From positions 896,001 through 960,000 of the forward strand of contig NZ_CP040297.1 in assembly GCF_013393945.1 (NCBI RefSeq): a DNA stretch of 64,000 bases. The letters run 5' to 3'. The notes under the pieces were generated by a model. The model saw only the letters and a program-made list of their open reading frames with translations. It searched no databases and had not been told where the DNA came from. Each line of letters starts with the position of its first letter. Positions within the stretch are counted from its first letter, which is position 1. Made by a program: the position numbers and the translations under genes. The stretch is from Nostoc sp. TCL26-01. GTDB taxonomy: Bacteria > Cyanobacteriota > Cyanobacteriia > Cyanobacteriales > Nostocaceae. Positions 43,765 through 50,926 of this stretch are shown here, piece by piece.

Positions 43765-44115
43765 GTTGCCTCAATTCCTAACTTGACCTCGAGTTATATT
43801 CACTCACCAAAACAGTGTTGAGTTAAAAGTGCTGCTAGTATAGCGGCGCTGAGTAGTTGAAAATCAACAACTGGTTTTCTGTATCCCGGTTTTATGTTCG
43901 AGTCCCCAACAAAATCGCTGGTTGATGCTCTTAACTTTTATTTCGGGATCATCCTCAGCCACGCCAGTGACCATAAAGCACCAGCTGCTTACGATTCATG
44001 ACTCATCACTACGCAAGTGTGTTGAGTATTTCTATCTTACTCAGCGCTGGTGAAGAAAAAACGATGAAATTTTAAGTTTGCCGGATGAAGGATCATCCTT
44101 CATCCTCAAAGTTGC
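43765..44115. other. rpsB-tsf intergenic region with a strong hairpin
   Basis: These 351 bases separate the two genes. Close behind the rpsB stop, 44083-44105 is a perfect palindrome (GGATGAAGGAT / ATCCTTCATCC) without a T run on the minus strand, so it may be a processing or partial-termination hairpin that lowers tsf relative to rpsB. No gene is seen. Confidence 0.6.
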
Positions 44116-44913
44116 TTATTCTTCTTCGTCTTCGTCGTCGGGAATCAGCGAGTCTGTGTAGTCGCTTTCATCATAATCGTACTCTTCTTCACCGCCTTCG
44201 TAGTCGTCGTATTCTTCTTCTACGTCTAGCTGACCATGACGACCTTCATAAATGGCATCAGCCAATTTACCAACAATCAATTTAATTGATCTGATGGCAT
44301 CGTCGTTAGCTGGGATGGGGATATCTACTACATCTGGGTCACAGTTGGTATCCAACATAGACACAATGGGAATACTCAACTTCTGGCATTCTTGGACTGC
44401 ATTATACTCCCGGCGTTGGTCTACAATCACTACAACATCGGGAACTTTCCGCATTGTTTTAATGCCACCCAAGTATTTTTGCAGCTTGACCATTTCTCGC
44501 CGCAGCATGGATGCTTCTTTTTTTGGCAATAAATCGAGAGCGCCGTTTTCTTCCCGACGTTCTAAATCTTTGAGGCGGTCTACTCTGGTTTTGATGGTTG
44601 TCCAGTTGGTCAGCATTCCACCCAACCAGCGCTGGTTAATATAATGTGAACCGCAACGAGCTGCTTCTTGGGCAATAATCCCTGCTGCTTGACGCTTTGT
44701 ACCGACAAACAGGAATTTCTTGCCTTGCTCGGCTTGCGATCGCATATAGTTATAAGCCTCATCCATCAAATGAGCTGTTTGTACCAAATCGATGATATGC
44801 ACACCATTGCGGGATGTGTATATGTATGGAGACATTTTCGGGTTCCAACGTCGGGTTTGATGCCCAAAGTGAACTCCTGACTCCATCATCTGAGCCAATG
44901 AAACGACTGGCAT
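44116..44913 (-). CDS. rpsB: 30S ribosomal protein S2
   Basis: The 265-aa protein begins with the S2 signature [24 protein letters not shown]. It contains [39 protein letters not shown] and [26 protein letters not shown], all standard. The C-terminus carries a long acidic tail (about residues 227-265, rich in Glu, Asp and Tyr) typical of cyanobacterial S2. A good ribosome site (AGGAGAAAT) lies just upstream of the ATG, directly beside a leader hairpin. Confidence 0.97.
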   Translation of the reverse strand: MPVVSLAQMMESGVHFGHQTRRWNPKMSPYIYTSRNGVHIIDLVQTAHLMDEAYNYMRSQAEQGKKFLFVGTKRQAAGIIAQEAARCGSHYINQRWLGGMLTNWTTIKTRVDRLKDLERREENGALDLLPKKEASMLRREMVKLQKYLGGIKTMRKVPDVVVIVDQRREYNAVQECQKLSIPIVSMLDTNCDPDVVDIPIPANDDAIRSIKLIVGKLADAIYEGRHGQLDVEEEYDDYEGGEEEYDYDESDYTDSLIPDDEDEEE

Positions 44914-44927
44914 ATTTTATTTCTCCT

Positions 44928-44979
44928 ATTCGGGTTAAACCTCCATCCAGGCGCATTTCCCCAAGGGAAACACCCGAAT
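44928..44979 (-). promoter_or_regulatory. Structured rpsB leader (candidate S2 feedback element)
   Basis: ATTCGGGT (44928-44935) and ACCCGAAT (44972-44979) are exact inverted arms. Between them is a second perfect hairpin, TTTCCC (44956-44961) CAA GGGAAA (44965-44970). On the mRNA the closing arm ends immediately before the AGGAG ribosome site of rpsB, so folding could control access to it. Autoregulation by S2 is known in other bacteria; a role here is inference. Confidence 0.5.
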
Positions 44980-45098
44980 TCCCGGATGTGCGAGATTAAT
45001 TTGCTATCCTAGCGTAGCATATTTGTGTTGGTGTTGGGGAAGCAGGGGACGAGGGAAAATCATTTTCAGGTTTTGCACCAATAATTGAGGATGGCAAT

Positions 45099-45491
45099 AT
45101 GTCAACTAATGATGAAGTAATTAATCAATTACAAACTGTAATTTTTCAATTAAAAAATAACTCAAATCAGCAAATAGATGTACAGGAATTACATAAAATA
45201 GAAGCAGAGTTAGAAAATATTTTACCCCAGATTCAATTTGAACTGACAAATGCCAGGATGGAGAGTAATTGGGAACAAGCACAGCAGTTGAGTGAAGCAT
45301 CACAAGAATGTCAAAATGCGCTCAATAGTGTGAGGTCGGCAATTATCAGATCAACTATTATTGGGATTAATCAAGACAATTTGACAGAAATGCAGAAAAT
45401 ATTAGATGAGGTGAAAGCTGCATCTAAAACTCAACAGCGAATTAATATTATTATCTCGTCCTTACGCTTTGTCAAAAGAATCTTAGGTTAA
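45099..45491 (+). CDS. Hypothetical helical protein
   Basis: The 130-aa protein has a highly helical, coiled-coil-like composition (INQLQTVIFQLKNNSNQQIDVQELHKIEAELENILPQIQFEL…) and a basic amphipathic C-terminus (RINIIISSLRFVKRILG). There is no signal peptide or recognised domain. The start is preceded by GAGGATGGCAAT. It is convergent with the 35-codon frame at 45501. Function unknown. Confidence 0.65.
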   Translation: MSTNDEVINQLQTVIFQLKNNSNQQIDVQELHKIEAELENILPQIQFELTNARMESNWEQAQQLSEASQECQNALNSVRSAIIRSTIIGINQDNLTEMQKILDEVKAASKTQQRINIIISSLRFVKRILG

Positions 45492-45500
45492 TCAAGAAAT

Positions 45501-45608
45501 TTATTGCCAGAAGCCAGCAAATAGCAGAGGCAAGAGGATTAACCCAAAAATGATTAAAGCCAAAGTTCCTGGATCAATTTTGATGTGATTATCTTCTGGT
45601 TTAGACAT
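45501..45608 (-). CDS. 35-residue single-span membrane peptide
   Basis: The minus strand from ATG 45608 encodes MSKPEDNHIKIDPGTLALII followed by F-G-L-I-L-L-P-L-L-F-A-G-F-W-Q and a TAA. That is a short charged N-tail, one clean transmembrane helix and an aromatic end, the shape of small thylakoid subunits of photosystems or NDH-1. I cannot assign it to a named subunit. No clear ribosome site is seen. Its compact position, 9 bp from the convergent gene, supports it being real. Confidence 0.5.
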   Translation of the reverse strand: MSKPEDNHIKIDPGTLALIIFGLILLPLLFAGFWQ

Positions 45609-45972
45609 TGATTAATTACTGTTTTGATTAATTTGATAATGTAATTTTAGCAAATTTTGTCAAAGACTAGGAATATTTAACAGTGAACAGTTATCAGTAA
45701 ACAGTTATCAGTCAAGATAATTGAATCAGCGTTAACTGATAACTGATAACTGATTTAAATCCCCCACCATCCGCCGTTAGAGGACGTTGGAAAAGTCTGT
45801 TTCTTTGTCATGTTGAATGCAGCGTAGCGGAATGAAACATCTCAGTATGTGCCACAAAACCTAGATTCTTCCTGACGCTCCGCTTCAGTCAGAATGACAT
45901 TTTTATACCTACTGAAACTTTTCCAACACCCTCTTAGGACTGGTAACTGATAACTGATAACTGATAACTGAT
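45609..45972. other. Repeat-filled spacer with inverted-repeat element
   Basis: A CAGTTAT/ACTGATA array (about 45679-45755) includes 51 bp identical, inverted, to 38224-38274. An element at 45777-45936 has 20-bp inverted ends (TTAGAGGACGTTGGAAAAGT against its near complement at 45917-45936, three mismatches). Further ACTGATA units adjoin the stop of the next gene (45943-45975). No gene is seen. Confidence 0.7.
45777..45936. mobile_element. 160-bp MITE-like element with GTTGGAAAAGT ends
   Basis: The inner 11 bases of both ends (GTTGGAAAAGT at 45786-45796, ACTTTTCCAAC at 45917-45927) match exactly, and similarity continues outward for nine more bases. The interior (CAGCGTAGCGGAATGAAACA, TTCCTGACGCTCCGCTTCAG) is of a kind common in Nostoc spacers and has no coding frame. 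Confidence 0.6.
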
Positions 45973-48339
45973 TTAAAACCGCATCATCGCTGATTGTACC
46001 TTCTCAACTTGCTTAGGTGCAGGCATATCATGAAAAAGTGCGATCGCTTGCTCAAAGTTTTCTCGGCTCTTGCTAATATTACCCGTTTTTTGATAAGTTA
46101 AACCTAGTTGATAGTATGCTTTAGCTAAATTGCATTTATCAGATACTCGATTCATGTTAGCGATCGCTTCTAAATGCTTATCGACCGCCACGGTAAATTC
46201 TCCTTGTTCTCGATACAACGATGCTAGACAAGATATGGCTCTGGCTTCTAAGAAGCTAAACTGGTTTTTTTGACAATGGCTAATAGCTTGATGGCAAGTT
46301 GCTAAAGCAGTTTCTATCTGTCCTAAATTTTTATAAGTTAAGCTGATAAAAAGTAAACTTGTCCCTCTGCCCCAGGAAGTTAACCTATCATTGGCTAATC
46401 CGGCTTTTGCTTCTTCTAACATATCAGGTACATTTTCATTTTGCCCTACAGAAGAGTCTAAATAAGCTAGACAACAGAGAGAATAAACTACATATTGATA
46501 ATAATTAATGTCGGTAGCGGCAATGTTTTTGACTGAGTGGAAAATATGCTTTGCTCCCTCCACTTCCCACAAGTCTATATAACACAGTCCTAAATTAAAA
46601 CTGCTAGATATCCTTTCTTGAAAAAAGTTATATTTCTCAGCAATTTGGTTAGCGTGTAGGTGACAGTCAATTGCTAATGTAATATTCCCTATTTGATGAT
46701 AAGCTCTACCTAAAATATTGTATAGGGTATTCAAGTGATAGTCAGAAATGAGATTTTCAATTAGGGGTTTAATCACCGAAATCAAAGTTTTTAATAAACC
46801 TAATCTGTTAAATAGTACCCCTAAAGAAATACTATTATCCCATTTGTTTTTTCGCCCACTAATAATCACATTTGCGGCTTGTTCAAAGTCACTAATTTCC
46901 ATATAATGATGATAAGCCTCTAATGCCATCAGAGCATCTTGAGGATTTTCGACTCTGGTGACATTATCGTTCCAAAATTCGGCAGCTTTGCGGTTAGCGA
47001 CTTGCCATTCCCCGCTTTGCTTTAAACGAGCGATCGCTTCTGTACAAATCACTGGATGTAACCAGTATTTACCCTTACGAAATTCAATCATCAATCGGTC
47101 AGACAGAGATTTAATCACTCGTTTGCATTGCTGTTCTAGCACATCCCAAAGTAAACATTGCAATCCTTGGACACTCACATGAGTTATGTGTTGATAGCGA
47201 TAGCATCCCAAACGGCAAAGTAATCGATAGGCTTCACTATCCATCTGTTCTAAACGATCAAATTGACTAGCAACTAAGTTTTTTAATTCTGGTTCAATCA
47301 ACAAATCATTCTTATTTTCTCGCCAATAAACATCAGCATCTCTTTCAAAATCGGTAATGATCGCCCCACTGATAATTTGCATGGCTTTAGCATTACCACC
47401 AAAAGCAACACACATTTCCTGGAGAGCATGAGAATTACATTTAATTTGACAGCTAGTAAAGAATTGTTGCCAAACTGACTCATCCAAACCTTCTAAAGGA
47501 TAGAAAGTCACATCAACCCCAGATTCGTACAGACGTTCACGACTAGTAATTAAGGTGATTGATTGACTAGTGGAATCTGCCAAAACTCTGAATAGTTCCA
47601 CATAGAGGCGACAAGCAGGGATAATTCTGCCATTTCTGTCTAAAGCTGACTCCAAATTGTCAATTAATACCCCTATCTTGCGAGTTTCATCACGCAGCTT
47701 GCGCCGTAATCGATCTAAATTTATCCCAAACTCTTTTCCTGGTTCTTCGTTAAAGTCTACCGTCAACCATTCTTCAACCACACTTTCCACAGGAACAATG
47801 TTTTGGCTTTCCTTTGCCATCCACAAATCCAGGAAATAAAACCCTTGAGTCTTAAAAAATTTCCGGGCTAATCTGGTTTTACCAACGCCGCCTTCACCTT
47901 GAATCAGAATCATCTTCACACCTCGACTGACAAGGTGATTGAGTTCGGCTATTTCCTGATCCCGTCCGAAAAAGTTATCATCCGATGCTTGTGACTTGCC
48001 ATTGTCGATGACAAGATTTAGAATGGGGTTCTTTATTGGCGATGGCGTTCCGCCCACCGTAGGCGATCGCTGTGATTTCCAAAACCTTTGAACCACAGTA
48101 GAAAAGGTTGATTTTGATACCTTCTCTCCCAAGACATCGGAAAGGATTTGCCACAACTTTGCCCCAACAGACTTTAAATGTGCTTCTGTATAACCACAAA
48201 CGTCGGCAATATTCTGATAAGTCCGTTTTTCATCCTCCCATAAATTACGTAAGATTATTCTTTGCGCTGTATCTAAACGTTCTCCTGTTGTCCGAAAAAC
48301 CAAGCTATCCAAAAGCTCTAAAGCTTCTTCTGCACCCAT
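45973..48339 (-). CDS. STAND-class NTPase (NB-ARC-like) with N-terminal winged-helix-like domain and TPR repeats
   Basis: The 788-aa protein begins with a domain of about 85 residues (ALELLDSLVFRTTGERLDTAQRIILRNLWEDEKRTYQNIADVCGYTEAHLK…) shared by many cyanobacterial STAND proteins. The NTPase core has the FFGRDQEIAEL entry, Walker A ILIQGEGGVGKTRLARKFF (about 143-161), Walker B GVLIDNLESALD and a sensor region TLITSRERL. The last about 250 residues are TPR-like (LGRAYHQIGNITLAIDCHLHANQIA, LGLTYQKTGNISKSRENFEQAIALF). Such proteins act as ATP-driven signalling switches; some are antiphage sensors. No effector domain or partner gene is obvious here. Confidence 0.85.
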   Translation of the reverse strand: MGAEEALELLDSLVFRTTGERLDTAQRIILRNLWEDEKRTYQNIADVCGYTEAHLKSVGAKLWQILSDVLGEKVSKSTFSTVVQRFWKSQRSPTVGGTPSPIKNPILNLVIDNGKSQASDDNFFGRDQEIAELNHLVSRGVKMILIQGEGGVGKTRLARKFFKTQGFYFLDLWMAKESQNIVPVESVVEEWLTVDFNEEPGKEFGINLDRLRRKLRDETRKIGVLIDNLESALDRNGRIIPACRLYVELFRVLADSTSQSITLITSRERLYESGVDVTFYPLEGLDESVWQQFFTSCQIKCNSHALQEMCVAFGGNAKAMQIISGAIITDFERDADVYWRENKNDLLIEPELKNLVASQFDRLEQMDSEAYRLLCRLGCYRYQHITHVSVQGLQCLLWDVLEQQCKRVIKSLSDRLMIEFRKGKYWLHPVICTEAIARLKQSGEWQVANRKAAEFWNDNVTRVENPQDALMALEAYHHYMEISDFEQAANVIISGRKNKWDNSISLGVLFNRLGLLKTLISVIKPLIENLISDYHLNTLYNILGRAYHQIGNITLAIDCHLHANQIAEKYNFFQERISSSFNLGLCYIDLWEVEGAKHIFHSVKNIAATDINYYQYVVYSLCCLAYLDSSVGQNENVPDMLEEAKAGLANDRLTSWGRGTSLLFISLTYKNLGQIETALATCHQAISHCQKNQFSFLEARAISCLASLYREQGEFTVAVDKHLEAIANMNRVSDKCNLAKAYYQLGLTYQKTGNISKSRENFEQAIALFHDMPAPKQVEKVQSAMMRF

Positions 48340-48778
48340 TGATCGCCTGACTGTATCACGTGTCGTTCATTATAACCGGATTTTTACTAATTCTTTCTCT
48401 AACAGTAATACCACAAGCTACTTTTTCCTACTCAGTAGGAAATAACTTGACTACTTTATCCAACTGCATATTTACTCAGCTTGTATTATTCTTGTAATCA
48501 ATACAGGCAAAGTTAAGTTAATTGCCACAAAAGATCAGGTTGAGGAGGGATGTTAAAGGCAACGCTACAACTTTTAACACAATTATGGTGCTGAGATATT
48601 GATGAAAGTAGCGGTGGCTAAATAGGCATGAAGTATTAACTAACTAGATTCTGTAGAGCGTATTTATCAATATTATGTCAATCTCTACCTATCAAAAGTA
48701 AAACCCTACTTTCGCTTCAACTAGTCAGATGACTGACTACTAGAAAAAAATATCCATCCTGAAATTGGGAGTAAACCT
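48340..48778. other. Divergent intergenic region with two palindromes
   Basis: There is no gene in 439 bases. TTTCCTACT-C-AGTAGGAAA at 48424-48442 is a perfect 19-bp palindrome about 85 bp upstream of the STAND gene start. TAGTCAG-ATGA-CTGACTA at 48722-48739 is a second, about 40 bp upstream of the small membrane protein start. Both are plausible operators or leader hairpins. Confidence 0.55.
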
Positions 48779-49006
48779 ATGACAACCAATAAAGATACAA
48801 TACTCTTCCGTTTAGTAGGTCAGTTAATTAAATATTTCTTGTTAATGTTGTTTGGTTTTGCCATTGCCTATGTTCTTTCCACAGCACTAGGAGCATTGCA
48901 GATCATTCCCTTACTAATTGCCGTTTTAAAAATGGTATTTTTACCTTTGGGAATTATTCTCATATGTTTAATTACCATCATGGTAATTCTTGAGTCTCTG
49001 CGATGA
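48779..49006 (+). CDS. Small membrane protein with two transmembrane helices
   Basis: The 75-aa protein has a short polar N-tail (MTTNKDTILFRLVGQLIKY) and two hydrophobic helices (about 20-42 and 46-70). The translation starts after a GGGAG ribosome-site-like sequence. No family is recognised. It is convergent with the 35-residue ORF and the divergent psbA operon; a part in that membrane complex is only a positional suggestion. Confidence 0.6.
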   Translation: MTTNKDTILFRLVGQLIKYFLLMLFGFAIAYVLSTALGALQIIPLLIAVLKMVFLPLGIILICLITIMVILESLR

Positions 49007-49047
49007 TTGACTGAAAAAAATGTAGAGGTTAGGTAACACAACCTAAC

Positions 49048-49155
49048 CTACTTCTTCCAAGGCAGCTTAGTACCCATTTCTGTTAATGCCGAAAAAACAA
49101 GATAGAGAATAAGTAAAGACACACCTGCCAAAAAAGCCAATAAATCATTATTCAT
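49048..49155 (-). CDS. 35-residue single-span membrane peptide downstream of the divergent psbA
   Basis: The minus strand from ATG 49155 encodes MNNDLLAFLAGVSLLILYLV then F-S-A-L-T-E-M-G-T-K-L-P-W-K-K and a TAG. That is one transmembrane helix with a basic, Trp-containing tail. It begins 58 bp after the psbA stop on the same strand; a 29-nt hairpin (49178-49206) lies between. The size and shape fit a low-molecular-mass photosystem subunit or assembly peptide, but it matches no subunit I can name. No clear ribosome-binding site. Confidence 0.5.
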   Translation of the reverse strand: MNNDLLAFLAGVSLLILYLVFSALTEMGTKLPWKK

Positions 49156-49177
49156 AGAAGATTTATTTGATATTTTT

Positions 49178-49206
49178 GTAGAGACATTGCATTGCAACAT
49201 CTCTAC
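49178..49206. repeat. 29-nt dispersed hairpin repeat, copy 5 (diverged)
   Basis: Arms are GTAGAGACATTGCA and TGCAACATCTCTAC around a central T. Relative to the other copies each arm has lost one base of the central CpG by a transition (CG to CA on one arm, CG to TG on the complement), leaving two mispairs. It sits between psbA and the 35-codon frame and has no T run. Confidence 0.8.
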
Positions 49207-49213
49207 TTTTATA

Positions 49214-50293
49214 TCATGCAACAGGCATCACAGGAATAGTTTGACCACTAGACAACACTAAAGGAAAATTATGCACATTAGGAGCGTGCATAGCAACTAT
49301 GCCTAGATTAGCACGATTTAGTAAATCTGCATCTGTTCTAATGACATCACCTCGACTGTCTAAAACTGCATGATGGAAATTAAAACCATTGAGATTAAAC
49401 GCCATCACACCTACACCCAATGCTGCAAACCAAATACCAATTGTCGGTAATGCTGCCAATAAGAAGTGGAAAGAACGGTGATTTCGACTACCTAAACTGG
49501 GAACAAGTAAACGTCCCAAGAAACTGTAGTGTCCTGCTAAATATTTATAGGTGAATTTTGGTTGACCAAGTTGATATCCAGCATTAATTGATTCATTGTC
49601 ATCAGTTTGCCGAATCAGAGTTGAAGTCACCAATGAACCGTGCAAAGAACTCAATAAAGCACCACCAAATACCCCTGCTACTGCCAGCATATGCAATGGG
49701 TGCATGAGAATATTATGATCAGCTTGAAAAGCCAGCATAAAGTGAAAAGTACCCGCTATACCCAGAGGTAAACCATCAGCAAAGCTACCTTGTCCAATGG
49801 GGTAAATCAGTAAAACAGCTGTAGCCGCAGCCGCAGGTGCAGAGAACGCCACCGCAATCCCAGGACGCATTCCCAGACGATAACTCAATTCCCAAAGTCT
49901 GCCTAAATAACACCAAATACCAATCAAAAAATGCAGCACAATCAACTGATAAGGGCCGCCATTATACAACCATTCATCCAGCGATGCGGCTTCCCAAATA
50001 GGGTAAAAATGTAACCCAATAGCAGCAGATGTAGGCACAACGGCGGCACTAATCAAGTTGTTACCATCCAACAGCGCACCCTTAATTGGTTCACGAATAC
50101 CCTCCATATCTACGCTGGGTGCAGCAATGAAAGCCAAAATAAAACAGATAGTAGCGGCTAGCAAAGTGGGAATCATGAGAACGCCAAACCAGCCAATGTA
50201 AAAACGATTTTCTGTGCTGGTAATCCTGGCGCAAAATCTATCCCACAAACCGAAGAAATCAAATTCTTGTTGACGTTGAACAATGGTACTCAT
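49214..50293 (-). CDS. psbA: Divergent photosystem II D1 protein ('rogue'/sentinel type)
   Basis: This 359-aa protein has the D1 fold throughout, including [38 protein letters not shown] and [19 protein letters not shown]. Kept residues (canonical numbers): TyrZ Tyr161, Asp170, His190, chlorophyll/iron ligands His118, His198, His215 and His272, plus His332 and His337. Changed residues: Glu189 to Asp (FQADHN), Glu333 to Ala and Arg334 to Pro (MHAPNVHNF), Asp342 to Val, Ala344 to Ser, pheophytin-site Gln130 to Leu (GRLWELSYR), and the quinone-site block 264-268 (GSRNH). Several Mn4CaO5 ligands are therefore gone and water oxidation is unlikely. It lacks the Gln130-Asp131 pair linked to chlorophyll f synthase. 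It is third in a four-gene operon. Confidence 0.93.
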   Translation of the reverse strand: MSTIVQRQQEFDFFGLWDRFCARITSTENRFYIGWFGVLMIPTLLAATICFILAFIAAPSVDMEGIREPIKGALLDGNNLISAAVVPTSAAIGLHFYPIWEAASLDEWLYNGGPYQLIVLHFLIGIWCYLGRLWELSYRLGMRPGIAVAFSAPAAAATAVLLIYPIGQGSFADGLPLGIAGTFHFMLAFQADHNILMHPLHMLAVAGVFGGALLSSLHGSLVTSTLIRQTDDNESINAGYQLGQPKFTYKYLAGHYSFLGRLLVPSLGSRNHRSFHFLLAALPTIGIWFAALGVGVMAFNLNGFNFHHAVLDSRGDVIRTDADLLNRANLGIVAMHAPNVHNFPLVLSSGQTIPVMPVA

Positions 50294-50355
50294 GGTTTAT
50301 ATCTCCTAAATTCTCCGAGAAGTAGAGGGATGGAAACCTGGATGATTTGTTCATC

Positions 50356-50886
50356 TTAAGTAACTGGAACTGAGGATGTTTGTACAGGGGTATCTGTAGT
50401 TACAGGAATTTTTCCTTGGACTGTCAAAACAGAACAGGGGGCATGATGCAAGACATAATTGCTAACGCTACCAAGTAAAAATTCACTCAATCCATTGAGT
50501 CCGCGACGACCTAAAATAATTAAGTCAGCGTTCCAACTACGGGCTATGTCACAAATTATCCGACTAGGATCGCCAAGTTCTTGGGTAAAATCAGATGTAA
50601 CACCTTGAGTGATCGCTTGATTATTTAGTAATGTCAAAAAATCAATTCCCTGTTGTTTTAAAGTGTCCCATTGCCCTACGTAATATTCCATGTTATGACT
50701 TTGAGAAGTCCCATAGGTACTCTGGGTTTCCATGACTGAAGCATCTAGAAAATCATTATCAAAAGGTGAAATAATGTGTAGCAGCAACAATTCAGCGTTG
50801 GTGGCTGTGGCTAAAGATAAAGCTTTTTCAAACACTTGGTAACCAACTTCTGAGTTGTTCAGGGCAACCAAAATTTTGTTAAACAT
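50356..50886 (-). CDS. Universal stress protein (UspA family)
   Basis: The 176-aa protein starts FNKILVALNNSEVGYQVFEKALSLA. It has the nucleotide-binding signature G-x2-G-x9-G-S (GRRGLNGLSEFLLGSVS, about 138-154), so it belongs to the ATP-binding subgroup. A short tail rich in Val and Thr (about 165-176) follows. It lies 40 bp after the PEP-synthase-like gene and 62 bp before the divergent psbA, on the same strand. Universal stress proteins often accumulate during energy limitation or low oxygen; that would suit the neighbours but is inference. Confidence 0.88.
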   Translation of the reverse strand: MFNKILVALNNSEVGYQVFEKALSLATATNAELLLLHIISPFDNDFLDASVMETQSTYGTSQSHNMEYYVGQWDTLKQQGIDFLTLLNNQAITQGVTSDFTQELGDPSRIICDIARSWNADLIILGRRGLNGLSEFLLGSVSNYVLHHAPCSVLTVQGKIPVTTDTPVQTSSVPVT

Positions 50887-50926
50887 AATAGTCCTTGGTT
50901 ATTAGTCATTGGTCATTAGTCATTAG

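Noticed and set aside
43870-43930. Sequence GTTCGAGTCCCC resembling a tRNA T-arm
   Set aside because: No matching acceptor stem, anticodon arm or CCA-end context could be built around it on either strand.
49214-50293. Identification of the divergent D1 as chlorophyll f synthase (ChlF)
   Set aside because: The Gln130-Asp131 pair linked to ChlF is Leu-Trp here, several PSII residues lost in super-rogue D1 are kept, and no far-red cluster genes are nearby.
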